Positions 1 to 6,168 of a DNA stretch of 24,384 bases are shown here, piece by piece. Position numbers and translations under genes: made by a program. The notes below the pieces were generated by a model, which was given only the letters and a program-made list of their open reading frames with translations, ran no database searches and had not been told where the DNA came from. The stretch is from a virus. The first letter of the stretch is position 1, and every line of letters starts with the position of its first letter. Location of the stretch: positions 1-24,384 of IMG/VR virus record IMGVR_UViG_3300032174_000021; one strand, written 5' to 3'.

Positions 1-1104
1 TTACTTGTCCCGCCCTATGGTCTGAGCGTTCTTGTGATCCACCTTCCACGCCCCGAAGTCTGTGTACATCGACCCGAGGTACCCGAGGCCCTTGAGAGAC
101 TCAGGCTGAAGGGCATGCTGAAGTAACATGGTGTCCTGCGCCGCGTTCACGGTTCCAATGCCGTAGTTCCTCCAGAGGAAGGCGATGTCGTAGACTCCGT
201 TTTGGAAGAGCTTCGGGATTGCAGGGTCACTAAGCACTCCACGTACAAGCGACCAACAATGTCGTTCATCCGCGAGAGTCGGCCAGTAGCTTCGCGAAGC
301 TGATCGGTCGTCATCGAATGGAATAACGATCGCAAGGTCTGCTCTTGGAGCGAATCCAATGCAAGTAACGCGTGATCCACTTGTTTCAATGTCGACACTG
401 AGCAGAGAACATCCACAGATGTGGGCTTGAATGAACTCATCAATGTCGTTGATAGTTGGCTCGATCCAAACAGTACATCGCGGCCTTCGAACATCTGCAA
501 ACTCCTTCTCTCGGTTGGCTTTGATCAGGTCGTAGACGGTGGTGGGGCGGAGTTCCCACTGGCGAAGCACAGCGGCAGGATGGTAAGTAGGCAGGAGCTT
601 AAACCCACTAGCACAATGAGTAGAGATTGAAGTGGTACCTCGCAGTTTTGACACGCCAGTGCGGCCAGCGAGAGCCCACAAAGCTGTATTACCAAGGCAG
701 AGAATAAGGTTAGGGTCGTGATCAAGTATCTCCTCAGCCAACCGGTCGAGCTCTGGGGCGAACTCGGCACGGACGTACTTGGAGGGGAGGAGGGCTGGGT
801 AGGATTCGATGCCAGTGGACTTTGGACCACAAAAATGTTCCAGTCTGTTTCCGGGCGGATGCTGATTAAAGACGTTGGTCCGATATACCATTGGCCGAAC
901 CACTTCCCAGATGCGGTCCACACATTTAGGATCACCGCGTCGGTAGTACTCTGATATATGTGCGCGGTCAATGGAGGTAAGAGTGAGGATTCCTGCGTCA
1001 TTGAGCATCCTTAAGAGTTCTATTCCACTTGGACCGACGAAGCAGGAGTTGATACGGGCCTCCTGCTCGCCGCGAGCTTCGCCGACGATCATTAACGGTG
1101 TCAT
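1..1104 (-). CDS. Uracil-DNA glycosylase (family 4-like) fused to DNA polymerase I-type 3'-5' exonuclease domain
   Basis: The 367-residue protein has two parts. Residues 1-195 look like a family 4 uracil-DNA glycosylase: GEARGEQEA near residue 8, FVGPSG at 22-27 and the TYHPAAVLR motif at 173-181. Residues about 210-367 look like the proofreading exonuclease of family A DNA polymerases: Exo I is D238-x-E240, Exo II is N302-G-V-Y-D306, followed by D324 and the GLGYLGSMYTD segment. The expected third exonuclease motif (YxxxD) and the polymerase domain are missing, because a TAA occupies bases 1-3. The role is inferred to be uracil recognition or editing linked to phage DNA replication. ATG at 1104 overlaps the stop of the MazG-like gene (ATGA). 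The missing part may be a separate gene or exon beyond the window. Domain assignment is confident; the reason for truncation is not known. Confidence 0.85.
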   Translation of the reverse strand: MTPLMIVGEARGEQEARINSCFVGPSGIELLRMLNDAGILTLTSIDRAHISEYYRRGDPKCVDRIWEVVRPMVYRTNVFNQHPPGNRLEHFCGPKSTGIESYPALLPSKYVRAEFAPELDRLAEEILDHDPNLILCLGNTALWALAGRTGVSKLRGTTSISTHCASGFKLLPTYHPAAVLRQWELRPTTVYDLIKANREKEFADVRRPRCTVWIEPTINDIDEFIQAHICGCSLLSVDIETSGSRVTCIGFAPRADLAIVIPFDDDRSASRSYWPTLADERHCWSLVRGVLSDPAIPKLFQNGVYDIAFLWRNYGIGTVNAAQDTMLLQHALQPESLKGLGYLGSMYTDFGAWKVDHKNAQTIGRDK

Positions 1105-1421
1105 AGGAATGTGCTTAAGCCCAACTTTCGTGAAGAGGCATTGAACTTATCGGCAACATTCAGTTCAATACCAGCGGAGTTGGCTAGCAACCCCACGCAG
1201 ATGATTACATCCTCAAGCTCATCTTTGAGATCGCTTAGCGAGGCTCGGCTCCCGCGTAAGCCAAGACGCTCGCGGCAGAGCTTCTTCACTACGTTGCATG
1301 CCTCGCCGCACTCACCTGCTAGTTCAGTGGCGCGAAACTCAAGTGTAAGCTTGCCCTCTGGGTCCCACTCAAGGTCGCGCTCCGCGAGGGCTTGTTGAAT
1401 CTGTTGTATTGTGTGAGACAT
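1101..1421 (-). CDS. MazG-like nucleotide pyrophosphohydrolase
   Basis: This small all-alpha protein (106 residues from ATG at 1421) carries the MazG/dUTPase-like metal-binding pattern. An ExxxE helix lies in ELAGECGEACN, and a second acidic helix, DELEDVIICVGLLAN, follows about 30 residues later, then a KFNASSRKLG segment. Enzymes of this family hydrolyse NTPs or dNTPs to the monophosphate, and phage copies are thought to clean nucleotide pools or lower alarmone levels. A GTG at 1430 in frame lies only two bases after GAGGAG, so ATG at 1421, 11 bases from that Shine-Dalgarno, is preferred. The ATG overlaps the upstream stop (TGATG), and the 3' end overlaps the glycosylase-exonuclease start. 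Substrate cannot be told from sequence. Confidence 0.85.
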   Translation of the reverse strand: MSHTIQQIQQALAERDLEWDPEGKLTLEFRATELAGECGEACNVVKKLCRERLGLRGSRASLSDLKDELEDVIICVGLLANSAGIELNVADKFNASSRKLGLSTFL

Positions 1422-1726
1422 CAGAAACACTTCTCCTCAACGAGCTTGGCATAGCCAACAACGTCTTCCCAATGCTGCTTAGACATAGAGCGCCCTGAGA
1501 GCACTCGGCTGAACTTCAGTGCGATCATGTCCATGGCCTCGCGTTCGATATCGGACAGGTTGTTCCAACCGGGACCTGCACGGAACAGGCGCTTGATGCT
1601 CTGGGAAATGATGGCGTTATCTTCAAAGTTGCCGTGGGTGATATGGCGCTCGTTTAGCAACTCCATTTCATGTGGTTCACTTGCACGATCAAGGATTTCT
1701 TTCAATGTGGAACTGCGGTCGTCCAT
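1421..1726 (-). CDS. Conserved phage protein, DUF6378-like
   Basis: This 101-residue protein resembles a small phage family I recall as DUF6378. It begins with a hydrophilic helix, then HITHGNFEDNA, a W-containing segment (GWNNLSD), a metal-free-looking helix MDMIALKFSRVLSG, and ends HWEDVVGYAKLVEEK. No catalytic residues are recognised and the biochemical role is unknown. A clear GAGGAG precedes ATG 1726 by about 7 bases. The stop overlaps the MazG-like start, so the two are probably translated together. A terminator-like hairpin lies immediately upstream. Family match is from memory of the sequence pattern. Confidence 0.8.
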   Translation of the reverse strand: MDDRSSTLKEILDRASEPHEMELLNERHITHGNFEDNAIISQSIKRLFRAGPGWNNLSDIEREAMDMIALKFSRVLSGRSMSKQHWEDVVGYAKLVEEKCF

Positions 1727-1734
1727 ATAGGTCT

Positions 1735-1774
1735 CCTCAAAAGAAGCGGGGAGGACATTTGCGTCCCTCCCCGC
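1735..1774 (-). terminator. Intrinsic terminator-like hairpin on minus strand
   Basis: On the minus strand GCGGGGAGG (1774-1766) pairs perfectly with CCTCCCCGC (1754-1746) around an 11-base loop and is followed by TTCTTTTG. It lies after the stop at 1801. The Shine-Dalgarno of the next gene (GAGGAG) starts within the U-rich run, leaving no room for a promoter between them. It may therefore act as a partial terminator or attenuator. Confidence 0.75.
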
Positions 1775-1800
1775 AGTTTAGGTCCGAGGCGGGAGCGGGG

Positions 1801-2253
1801 TTACTCGGACTTTAGGGCGCGGGCCACGCGGGCGAAGATACGCTGACCGTCCTCACTGGGTTCGTGCTTGATGAGGATGCGTACGGAGGCGTTGGGCGTG
1901 TCGTCTAGCATCTGGCGGATGCTACGGCCCTCGGCGCTGATGCCGCATGCGTCGAGGAAGTCGGTGAGCATGAACAGCGAGGTCGGCGTGGTGTAGTAGG
2001 TGTTCTTGATAGTCTTGTCGGCGAGGCCACCCATCTGTTCGAGTTCCTCGGCGTTGACATCGTCGAGGGCTGACTGAAGCTTGTGAGTGAACTCGACGTA
2101 GGGGGTTTTCTTCTTTGCCGACTCGCCATGGGCGGGCATGCCCACGAGGATGGTTTCGTAGGTGCCTTCCGGTAGGGGGATCGGGCGTTCGACTTCCTCT
2201 GCGGGTGTGTCGAGGATGGATTCGAAAGAGCGTTGGGCTGTGGCGTTGGCCAT
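1801..2253 (-). CDS. Probable ssDNA-binding protein partner of Sak4-like ATPase
   Basis: This 150-residue acidic protein is not recognised with certainty. It starts MANATAQRSFESILD, has a PLPEGTYETILVGM beta-strand segment and a KTPYVEFTHKL segment. It ends with a predicted beta-rich stretch (ASVRILIKHEP, QRIFARVARALKSE). Such EGTYxxxxxG...PYVEFTHKL layouts occur in phage proteins encoded beside Sak4-type recombinases, some of which are OB-fold ssDNA-binding proteins. That role is inferred from context. An upstream in-frame ATG at 2295 exists, but ATG 2253 is preferred because AGAGGT lies nine bases before it. The chosen start leaves about 40 bases after the ATPase stop. Confidence 0.7.
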   Translation of the reverse strand: MANATAQRSFESILDTPAEEVERPIPLPEGTYETILVGMPAHGESAKKKTPYVEFTHKLQSALDDVNAEELEQMGGLADKTIKNTYYTTPTSLFMLTDFLDACGISAEGRSIRQMLDDTPNASVRILIKHEPSEDGQRIFARVARALKSE

Positions 2254-2291
2254 TTGGTTGAAACCTCTAAAGGTGGATGGGAATAGTGGCA

Positions 2292-3155
2292 TCATTTACG
2301 GACTAAGGTTACGCTCTTGGGCTTCTCCCTTGCTGGAGGATCACGAAGTACGGCGAAGAACTCGGCGAGGCCAGTGCCTAGGTCATAGGTGGCCTTCATC
2401 TCGAATGGCTTGGTGTTCTTGAGGTCCATGGTGCTGGTCGCGGCGGTTTGGATGGTGCGCTTGCCAGCCTTGTTGTTGCACTGGGCCCAATGGTTGAAGT
2501 AGCGAGGGATGGTAGGGCCTAGAGCAGAGCCCACTGCGTTGGGGTAGCCTTTGTTAGTGCCATCGTCGTTGGTGGAGTAGCGAATGTGGGAGCAGACGAT
2601 CACATTAGTCTTGAACGACGAGGACGACAACAGAGCCAACATAGACTCGATCTGTTGCTGGGCAGTGTAGAACCATTGCCGAGGGTCCTTAGCCCCGGGG
2701 TTCATTCCCTTAGCCCAGTCGAACGCGGCGTCGCTGGCGAAGGTGAGGCTGTCCAGCACTACGATCACGTCCGGCCCAAAGGCACTAGGCGCCCCAAGGT
2801 CCACAACCTCCTCAAACATACCCGCAGTGTTGGGCACATCGGCGACCTTGTACTGCCACCGATCGAGCATCTTCATGGTGTTGACCCACGCGGTGGGTTT
2901 GTCCACGAGGACGCCCGCACCAGTCGTTTTGTAGTTGTCGCGAAGGGTGCGGAACTCCACTTCGTTGAGCTTGTCGGGATAGTCTTTCTCGACGTAAGAC
3001 TTCAATGCATCAAGGCCGTTGTCTAAGTCGAGGATGCGCAGCTTGTACCCAGCCCCTACGAGCGAGGCAAGGGCGCCGGACTTGCCCGAGCCGGAGTCAC
3101 CACTCAGAAGTAACTTCACAAATTGGTTGGATTGGTGATTAGCAAGACTGGGCAC
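2292..3155 (-). CDS. Sak4-like RecA-fold ATPase (recombination)
   Basis: This 287-residue P-loop ATPase has Walker A GDSGSGKSG at residues 19-27 and Walker B VIVVLDSLT at about 130-138. The acidic LDLDNGLDAL follows the first strand, and a sensor-like strand NVIVCSHIRY lies near 184-193. Length and motif order fit the phage Sak4/RecA-like group, which supports single-strand annealing or strand exchange. The start is GTG at 3155, with GGAGAAGG seven bases upstream, inside the end of the preceding gene. Its neighbours are a Cas4/RecB-like nuclease upstream and a probable ssDNA-binding protein downstream. A general AAA-type phage ATPase label would also fit. Confidence 0.85.
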   Translation of the reverse strand: MPSLANHQSNQFVKLLLSGDSGSGKSGALASLVGAGYKLRILDLDNGLDALKSYVEKDYPDKLNEVEFRTLRDNYKTTGAGVLVDKPTAWVNTMKMLDRWQYKVADVPNTAGMFEEVVDLGAPSAFGPDVIVVLDSLTFASDAAFDWAKGMNPGAKDPRQWFYTAQQQIESMLALLSSSSFKTNVIVCSHIRYSTNDDGTNKGYPNAVGSALGPTIPRYFNHWAQCNNKAGKRTIQTAATSTMDLKNTKPFEMKATYDLGTGLAEFFAVLRDPPAREKPKSVTLVRK

Positions 3156-3381
3156 GGACCTTCTCCAATGTTATGCGAACCATGTCGCCGGGGTTAAGAT
3201 CGGGTTTGGAATAGCCAACGTACAGCATCTCCCAAGAACCCTCTAAGTGAATAAACCAGCCGAGGCATATCTCGTTGTAGGTGGCGTCTTTACCAATACC
3301 ACCTGCCCACTCAGAGCGAAAGCGCTGCTCTAGCTTGTTCACACGTGTGGATATACTCACCTTGCTCGCAGTGGGTTCCAT
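3139..3381 (-). CDS. Hypothetical protein between nuclease and ATPase genes
   Basis: Reading from ATG 3381 gives 80 residues beginning MEPTASKVSISTRV and containing WAGGIGKDATYNEICLGWFIHLEG and a C-terminal DMVRITLEKV strand. The frame is open further upstream, but GGAGGAG sits four bases before ATG 3381 and the upstream extension lies wholly inside the nuclease gene. It overlaps the nuclease stop by 25 bases and the ATPase start by 17. I do not recognise the family. The beta-rich pattern (YNEICLGWFIHLEG...EMLYVGYSKPDL) and location suggest an accessory factor to the recombination cassette, which is inference only. Confidence 0.7.
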   Translation of the reverse strand: MEPTASKVSISTRVNKLEQRFRSEWAGGIGKDATYNEICLGWFIHLEGSWEMLYVGYSKPDLNPGDMVRITLEKVRAQSC

Positions 3382-4352
3382 CTCTCCTCCGGCGATTGCT
3401 TTGTAAACATAGCATTGAGGTATGACTCTCGTACCTGTGGGCTTCGCGAACACACCTCTTGGAACATACACCCGCCGAACTTCTGGCAGGCGGTGTCGTT
3501 TTGAGGCCAGTAGTTCTGGGTGGCGTAGCTTTCGGCAAGGGCCAACCAGTAGCGCAGGTCTTGAACCCACTCATCGAGTTGGTCAGGGGTACGGTTGGCA
3601 AAGCCGCGCATGAAGGCGTTTGGTTTCTCCAAGAGGACTTGGGCCGCGTCGATGATGACGCCCTTGATGGGGGACTTCAACACTAGTTGCCCAGCGTAGC
3701 TGTAGAGGGTCATCTGATTTGATGGGGTCCACTGCTTCATCCAGTGACCGGAGAGGGTCGAGAGGGAGGTCTTGCGGTCCATGACATAGAGGCCGCCTTG
3801 GTAGTCAACGACGCGGTCGAGGTGGCCGGAGAGGAGGTAGGGCTGACCGTTGTCGCGAAGATCAGACGTGATTGCTGCCTGCGGCCCCCAATCAAGCTCG
3901 AACCTGAAGCTCAACTCCACTGCGGGCTGGCCGCTGTCTAGGATGAAGGTTGTAGCCGGATCGTTAGCGAAGTGATCAAGATAATCAACCACAAGCCCAA
4001 CAATACTCTCGCGGTTCTTGTATTTTCCCGCGCGACTTGTGCGATCAGGTATCCAGTCCCACACCCGGCTATGAAGAGCACGTATGGTGTCATGAATAGC
4101 GTCCTCATGCTTCACTCCATTCGCCCGCGACGTATCGTAGTCTTGCAGGGCTTGGTGGTACTCGATGCCGAAGCGGAGGTGGATGGATTCGTCGCGGCCG
4201 GCCCAGCCTTCGATCATGATGTATTGGTAGAGCCGCGGGCAGGTTTTGAGGTAAGATAACGAGGTGCTGTCCCATGCATACTGAATGTTGGTGCCCGGAA
4301 GGAAAGGAGACTGTGCTCCCTCTGTTAGGTGGGCTTGAGCTATGATGTTCAC
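3357..4352 (-). CDS. PD-(D/E)XK nuclease with Fe-S cysteines (Cas4/RecB-like)
   Basis: The 331-residue protein shows the PD-(D/E)XK nuclease core: FGIEYHQALQ around 61-70, E146 in AVELSFRF, GHLDRVVD with D179, the MDRKTS motif (D192-x-K194), and QMTLYSYA at 213-220. Four cysteines are placed as in the iron-sulfur versions of the family: C38 in TCPRLYQ, and C289, C295 and C301 at the C terminus. Cas4/AddB-type enzymes resect or process DNA ends. Here the gene is next to a Sak4-like ATPase, which points to phage recombination or replication rather than CRISPR adaptation. The start is GTG at 4352, in a GTGA overlap with the upstream stop. No CRISPR array or cas1/cas2 is present. Confidence 0.9.
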   Translation of the reverse strand: MNIIAQAHLTEGAQSPFLPGTNIQYAWDSTSLSYLKTCPRLYQYIMIEGWAGRDESIHLRFGIEYHQALQDYDTSRANGVKHEDAIHDTIRALHSRVWDWIPDRTSRAGKYKNRESIVGLVVDYLDHFANDPATTFILDSGQPAVELSFRFELDWGPQAAITSDLRDNGQPYLLSGHLDRVVDYQGGLYVMDRKTSLSTLSGHWMKQWTPSNQMTLYSYAGQLVLKSPIKGVIIDAAQVLLEKPNAFMRGFANRTPDQLDEWVQDLRYWLALAESYATQNYWPQNDTACQKFGGCMFQEVCSRSPQVRESYLNAMFTKQSPEERWNPLRAR

Positions 4353-4633
4353 CTGCGCATCCCCCCGCCACTTGTCGAAGTTGGACCCGACTGCGTCGGC
4401 ATCGGCGCAGCTGAGAGCAACCCCAGCTTTGTTAGGTCCACACCCTCACTTGGCCCTTCGTCCTTGGTCTTGCGTACGCGGGTGCCACTGGCAAGCTTCG
4501 CCCGGTGCTGGTGTTGAAGGGCAATGATCTTGTCGATGTCGAGCGCGGAGAGGTCCGAAGGGTCTCGGGAGATGAGCTCGTCAAGCTCGGAAGGCGGGGG
4601 TGGAGCGATGAGGGTGTTAAGAAGATTGTTCAT
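4349..4633 (-). CDS. Hypothetical Pro/Ser-rich small protein
   Basis: This 94-residue protein starts MNNLLNTLIAPPPPSELDELI and has an acidic helix (DPSDLSALDIDKIIALQHQHR), a basic stretch (RVRKTKDE) and a Pro/Thr/Ser/Gly tail. ATG 4633 has GGAG nine bases upstream; an in-frame TTG five codons earlier is less likely. The stop overlaps the GTG of the nuclease gene (GTGA), so translation is probably coupled. No family is recognised. It could be a small adaptor for the nuclease-ATPase cassette, without direct evidence. Confidence 0.7.
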   Translation of the reverse strand: MNNLLNTLIAPPPPSELDELISRDPSDLSALDIDKIIALQHQHRAKLASGTRVRKTKDEGPSEGVDLTKLGLLSAAPMPTQSGPTSTSGGGMRR

Positions 4634-4817
4634 CGTGGAGGTCTCCAAGGGTTCGTCGGACTTTGTGGTGTGCAGTGGCAGTGCGAATGTGGTCGTGGAC
4701 GAGGGTGCGAACGTGCTCGGTCCAGCCGTGGCCGTAGTAGGCTTTCATCTCGTCGCAGTCGGAGTCGTACAAATTAAGCGTGACCTTTCGAAGTGGGTCG
4801 TCCTTCTTCGCGGGCAT
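4617..4817 (-). CDS. Small protein with possible ribbon-helix-helix fold
   Basis: From ATG 4817 the product is 66 residues: a short basic N terminus, a beta-strand RKVTLNLYDSD, then two predicted helices (CDEMKAYYGHG and TEHVRTLVHDHIRTA). This strand-helix-helix order matches Arc/MetJ ribbon-helix-helix DNA-binding proteins, which act as dimeric repressors. GGAG lies seven bases before ATG 4817; the frame stays open to a TTG at 4871 but without a better site. It overlaps the next gene start by 17 bases. The fold is an inference from pattern, and target sites are unknown. Confidence 0.65.
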   Translation of the reverse strand: MPAKKDDPLRKVTLNLYDSDCDEMKAYYGHGWTEHVRTLVHDHIRTATAHHKVRRTLGDLHDEQSS

Positions 4818-4885
4818 TGTACAACTCCGTCGATCACAGGGTGACTTTCCATGCAAGTAAAGCAGAACCAATTCAAGTTAGTCAT
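4745..4885 (-). CDS. Candidate small zinc-ribbon-like protein overlapping the RHH-like gene
   Basis: ATG 4885 is preceded by GGGAGG with a nine-base spacer and overlaps the stop region of the upstream gene. The 46-residue frame begins MTNLNWFCFTCMESHPVIDG and then has a third Cys in VVQCP, giving CxxC plus a later Cys as in degenerate zinc ribbons. It runs 73 bases into the next gene in another frame, where its composition (Arg/Thr-rich) looks less protein-like. The start is well supported; whether the whole length is functional is uncertain. No family is recognised. Confidence 0.45.
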   Translation of the reverse strand: MTNLNWFCFTCMESHPVIDGVVQCPRRRTTHFERSRLICTTPTATR

Positions 4886-5117
4886 CGAGTTCAACCTCCC
4901 GCTTCGTGATGTAGATGTCCTGATCATGTGGCGGCGCAGGTTGCCAGATGATTAGGTCCATTAGTCGTGGGTCGTTGGCTTGGGTGCGGCACTCATAGAG
5001 GGTGTTGCAGAAGTATTTGCGGTCGACGTTGCGGACGGTGAAGGCAATGCCGATCTCGGTAGTGAGGGCGCGCTCGAAGAGGGGGAGGTAGATCAGCGGA
5101 CTAGGACGAGGGGGCAC
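4878..5117 (-). CDS. Hypothetical protein, 79 residues
   Basis: The product contains PLIYLPLFERALTTE, then GIAFTVRNVDRKYFCNTLYECR and a hydrophobic MDLIIWQPAP, ending DIYITKREVELDD. The alternating hydrophobic pattern suggests a small alpha/beta fold. The start is GTG 5117, with GGAGG nine bases upstream, overlapping the preceding gene by 17 bases. I do not recognise the family. Position in a run of short overlapping genes fits phage early accessory proteins of unknown function. Confidence 0.7.
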   Translation of the reverse strand: MPPRPSPLIYLPLFERALTTEIGIAFTVRNVDRKYFCNTLYECRTQANDPRLMDLIIWQPAPPHDQDIYITKREVELDD

Positions 5118-5313
5118 GGCGAATAGCCTCCATTGCTTTCCAAGCGTGCTTTACGGCGTTGAGGAAATCATCCTTGGCGCCGTCTGCGTAACCACGATCC
5201 CACGCGTTGCCTTTGTAGTACATTTGGTCCACGGCGGCTTTGGCCCCGGCGAGCAGCATGGCTTCAGTGGGCTCTTCATCAATAGTAGGGTGTCCGTTCT
5301 CAGTTAGTTGCAT
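5101..5313 (-). CDS. Hypothetical small phage protein
   Basis: This 70-residue protein starts MQLTENGHPTIDEEPTEAM and continues with AGAKAAVDQMYYKG and a C-terminal helix FLNAVKHAWKAMEAIRR. The PTEAMLLAGAKA...AWKAM pattern recurs in small phage proteins of unknown role that I have seen beside replication genes. ATG 5313 has GAGGA eight bases upstream, so it is chosen over the in-frame codon at 5361. It overlaps both neighbours (14 and 17 bases). Function unknown. Confidence 0.7.
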   Translation of the reverse strand: MQLTENGHPTIDEEPTEAMLLAGAKAAVDQMYYKGNAWDRGYADGAKDDFLNAVKHAWKAMEAIRRAPSS

Positions 5314-5692
5314 TCGACTTGTCCTCAATCCGTTGGCGCTCATGCACCACTTCGCCCTCAATCAAGCCCTCAACCCCGCTTAGGCCCTCGATAGTGAGCA
5401 CCCGCGCTGACCGAGGCTCCACATAGAGCCACCATAGCCTGCCATCCTCGTCGGGGAAGATTCGGCACTCGTAGTCGTCGTATTGAGAGGTGCCATGCTT
5501 GGGGTCGCCAGCTTCGTACAGCGTGGCGTTGTACTCGCGGTCGAGCTTACGGAACTGATGCATGCGGGTACGCATGTGGATGGCGGAGGCCTCAGTGGCG
5601 AACTGAGCCCGGCAGCCCTTGGGGTCGGCGGTGGCATTGTCGAAGAGGGCCTCGCAGTCGGCGTAGGCGCGGAGTGAGGTAGGCATGCTCAT
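5300..5692 (-). CDS. Hypothetical protein, 130 residues
   Basis: The protein has an alpha-helical N-terminal half (SLRAYADCEALFDNA, AQFATEASAIHMRTRMHQFRKL) and a beta-rich C-terminal half (ECRIFPDEDGRLWWLYVEPRS, VLTIEGLSGVEGLIEGEVV). Such a helix-then-sandwich arrangement is not one I can name. ATG 5692 overlaps the upstream stop (ATGA) and has no good Shine-Dalgarno, so translation is likely coupled to the winged-helix gene. A second ATG two codons later is an alternative. Function unknown. Confidence 0.7.
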   Translation of the reverse strand: MSMPTSLRAYADCEALFDNATADPKGCRAQFATEASAIHMRTRMHQFRKLDREYNATLYEAGDPKHGTSQYDDYECRIFPDEDGRLWWLYVEPRSARVLTIEGLSGVEGLIEGEVVHERQRIEDKSNATN

Positions 5693-6021
5693 TGGGGTTT
5701 ATTCCACGGGAGTGGGGTTAGGGACACCGGCTGTCGGCGCCGGGTGGACTTGGGGAAGTAGCGGCGCTCGGGGATGATGACTTGGTAGAGTTCGTTTTGG
5801 CATACGATGCGATGCTGAAGCAGCTTGCTGTTCATGCGACTGAGGCAACTGCGAATGACGTTGCGGGCGTAGAGTGGACCGCCGTCGAGGTTGTCACCGT
5901 AGAGGTGGGCTATCATTTGCTCCATGGTGCAGGGCTCGGCGTTGATGAACCGCCAGAGCTTAAGCTCCAGTGGCGACAACTGGACGTGGATCACTCTGGC
6001 TTTGGTCACTGGCTCGATCAT
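5689..6021 (-). CDS. Winged helix-turn-helix DNA-binding protein
   Basis: From ATG 6021 the product is 110 residues. The middle part matches the OmpR-type winged helix: LSPLELKLWRFINAEP, then a recognition region TMEQMIAHLYGD, ARNVIRSCLSRMNSKL and a wing NELYQVIIPE. There is no receiver domain, so it is a stand-alone DNA-binding protein, possibly a transcription regulator of the phage. The ATG lies only about ten bases below the -10 of a strong promoter-like sequence (6032-6060), which implies a leaderless or nearly leaderless mRNA. A longer reading from TTG 6060 would place the promoter inside the gene and has no ribosome binding site. Targets are unknown. Confidence 0.75.
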   Translation of the reverse strand: MIEPVTKARVIHVQLSPLELKLWRFINAEPCTMEQMIAHLYGDNLDGGPLYARNVIRSCLSRMNSKLLQHRIVCQNELYQVIIPERRYFPKSTRRRQPVSLTPLPWNKPQ

Positions 6022-6031
6022 GATAGGTACC

Positions 6032-6060
6032 AGTTTACCACGAGGCGGGACTAGAGTCAA
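6032..6060 (-). promoter_or_regulatory. Sigma70-like promoter, extended -10, minus strand
   Basis: On the minus strand TTGACT (6060-6055) is followed after exactly 17 bases by TAAACT (6037-6032). The spacer ends GTGG, giving an extended -10 (TGG). The predicted start would be near 6025, four to five bases before ATG 6021. It shares layout with the promoter-like sites at 10237, 13280 and 13930. Confidence 0.65.
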
Positions 6061-6099
6061 GGAGGTTGATGAAAGTTGTGTGTGAAGCCTTTAAAAGTC

Positions 6100-6168
6100 T
6101 CAACGAGTGGCTCCTAAAATTAGGGCGGCAAGAAGGATTGCGATAATCAGGCAGACCATTATGCCCAT
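6100..6168 (-). CDS. Single-pass membrane micropeptide (22 residues)
   Basis: ATG 6168 follows GGAGGA at an ideal six-base spacing and opens a 22-residue frame MGIMVCLIIAILLAALILGA plus TR and a stop. Nearly all residues are hydrophobic, so this is a one-helix membrane peptide. The Shine-Dalgarno and start lie within the last codons of the helicase gene, giving translational coupling. No homolog is recognised. Possible roles include modulating host membrane functions or superinfection, but nothing in the sequence identifies one. A similar but distinct micropeptide lies at 7580-7681, on the other side of the helicase. Confidence 0.6.
   Translation of the reverse strand: MGIMVCLIIAILLAALILGATR

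Noticed and set aside
3382-3570. Upstream extension of the 3139-3381 gene to 3570
   Set aside because: The extension lies entirely inside the Cas4-like nuclease gene in another frame and has no ribosome binding site, whereas ATG 3381 has GGAGGAG.
3357-4352. CRISPR-associated system because of the Cas4-like gene
   Set aside because: No repeat-spacer array or other cas gene is present; phage recombination neighbours explain it.
6069-6146. Plus-strand 25-codon frame with GGAGGTTG before ATG
   Set aside because: It is antisense to the leftward operon and overlaps the membrane micropeptide gene; the product has no protein-like features.
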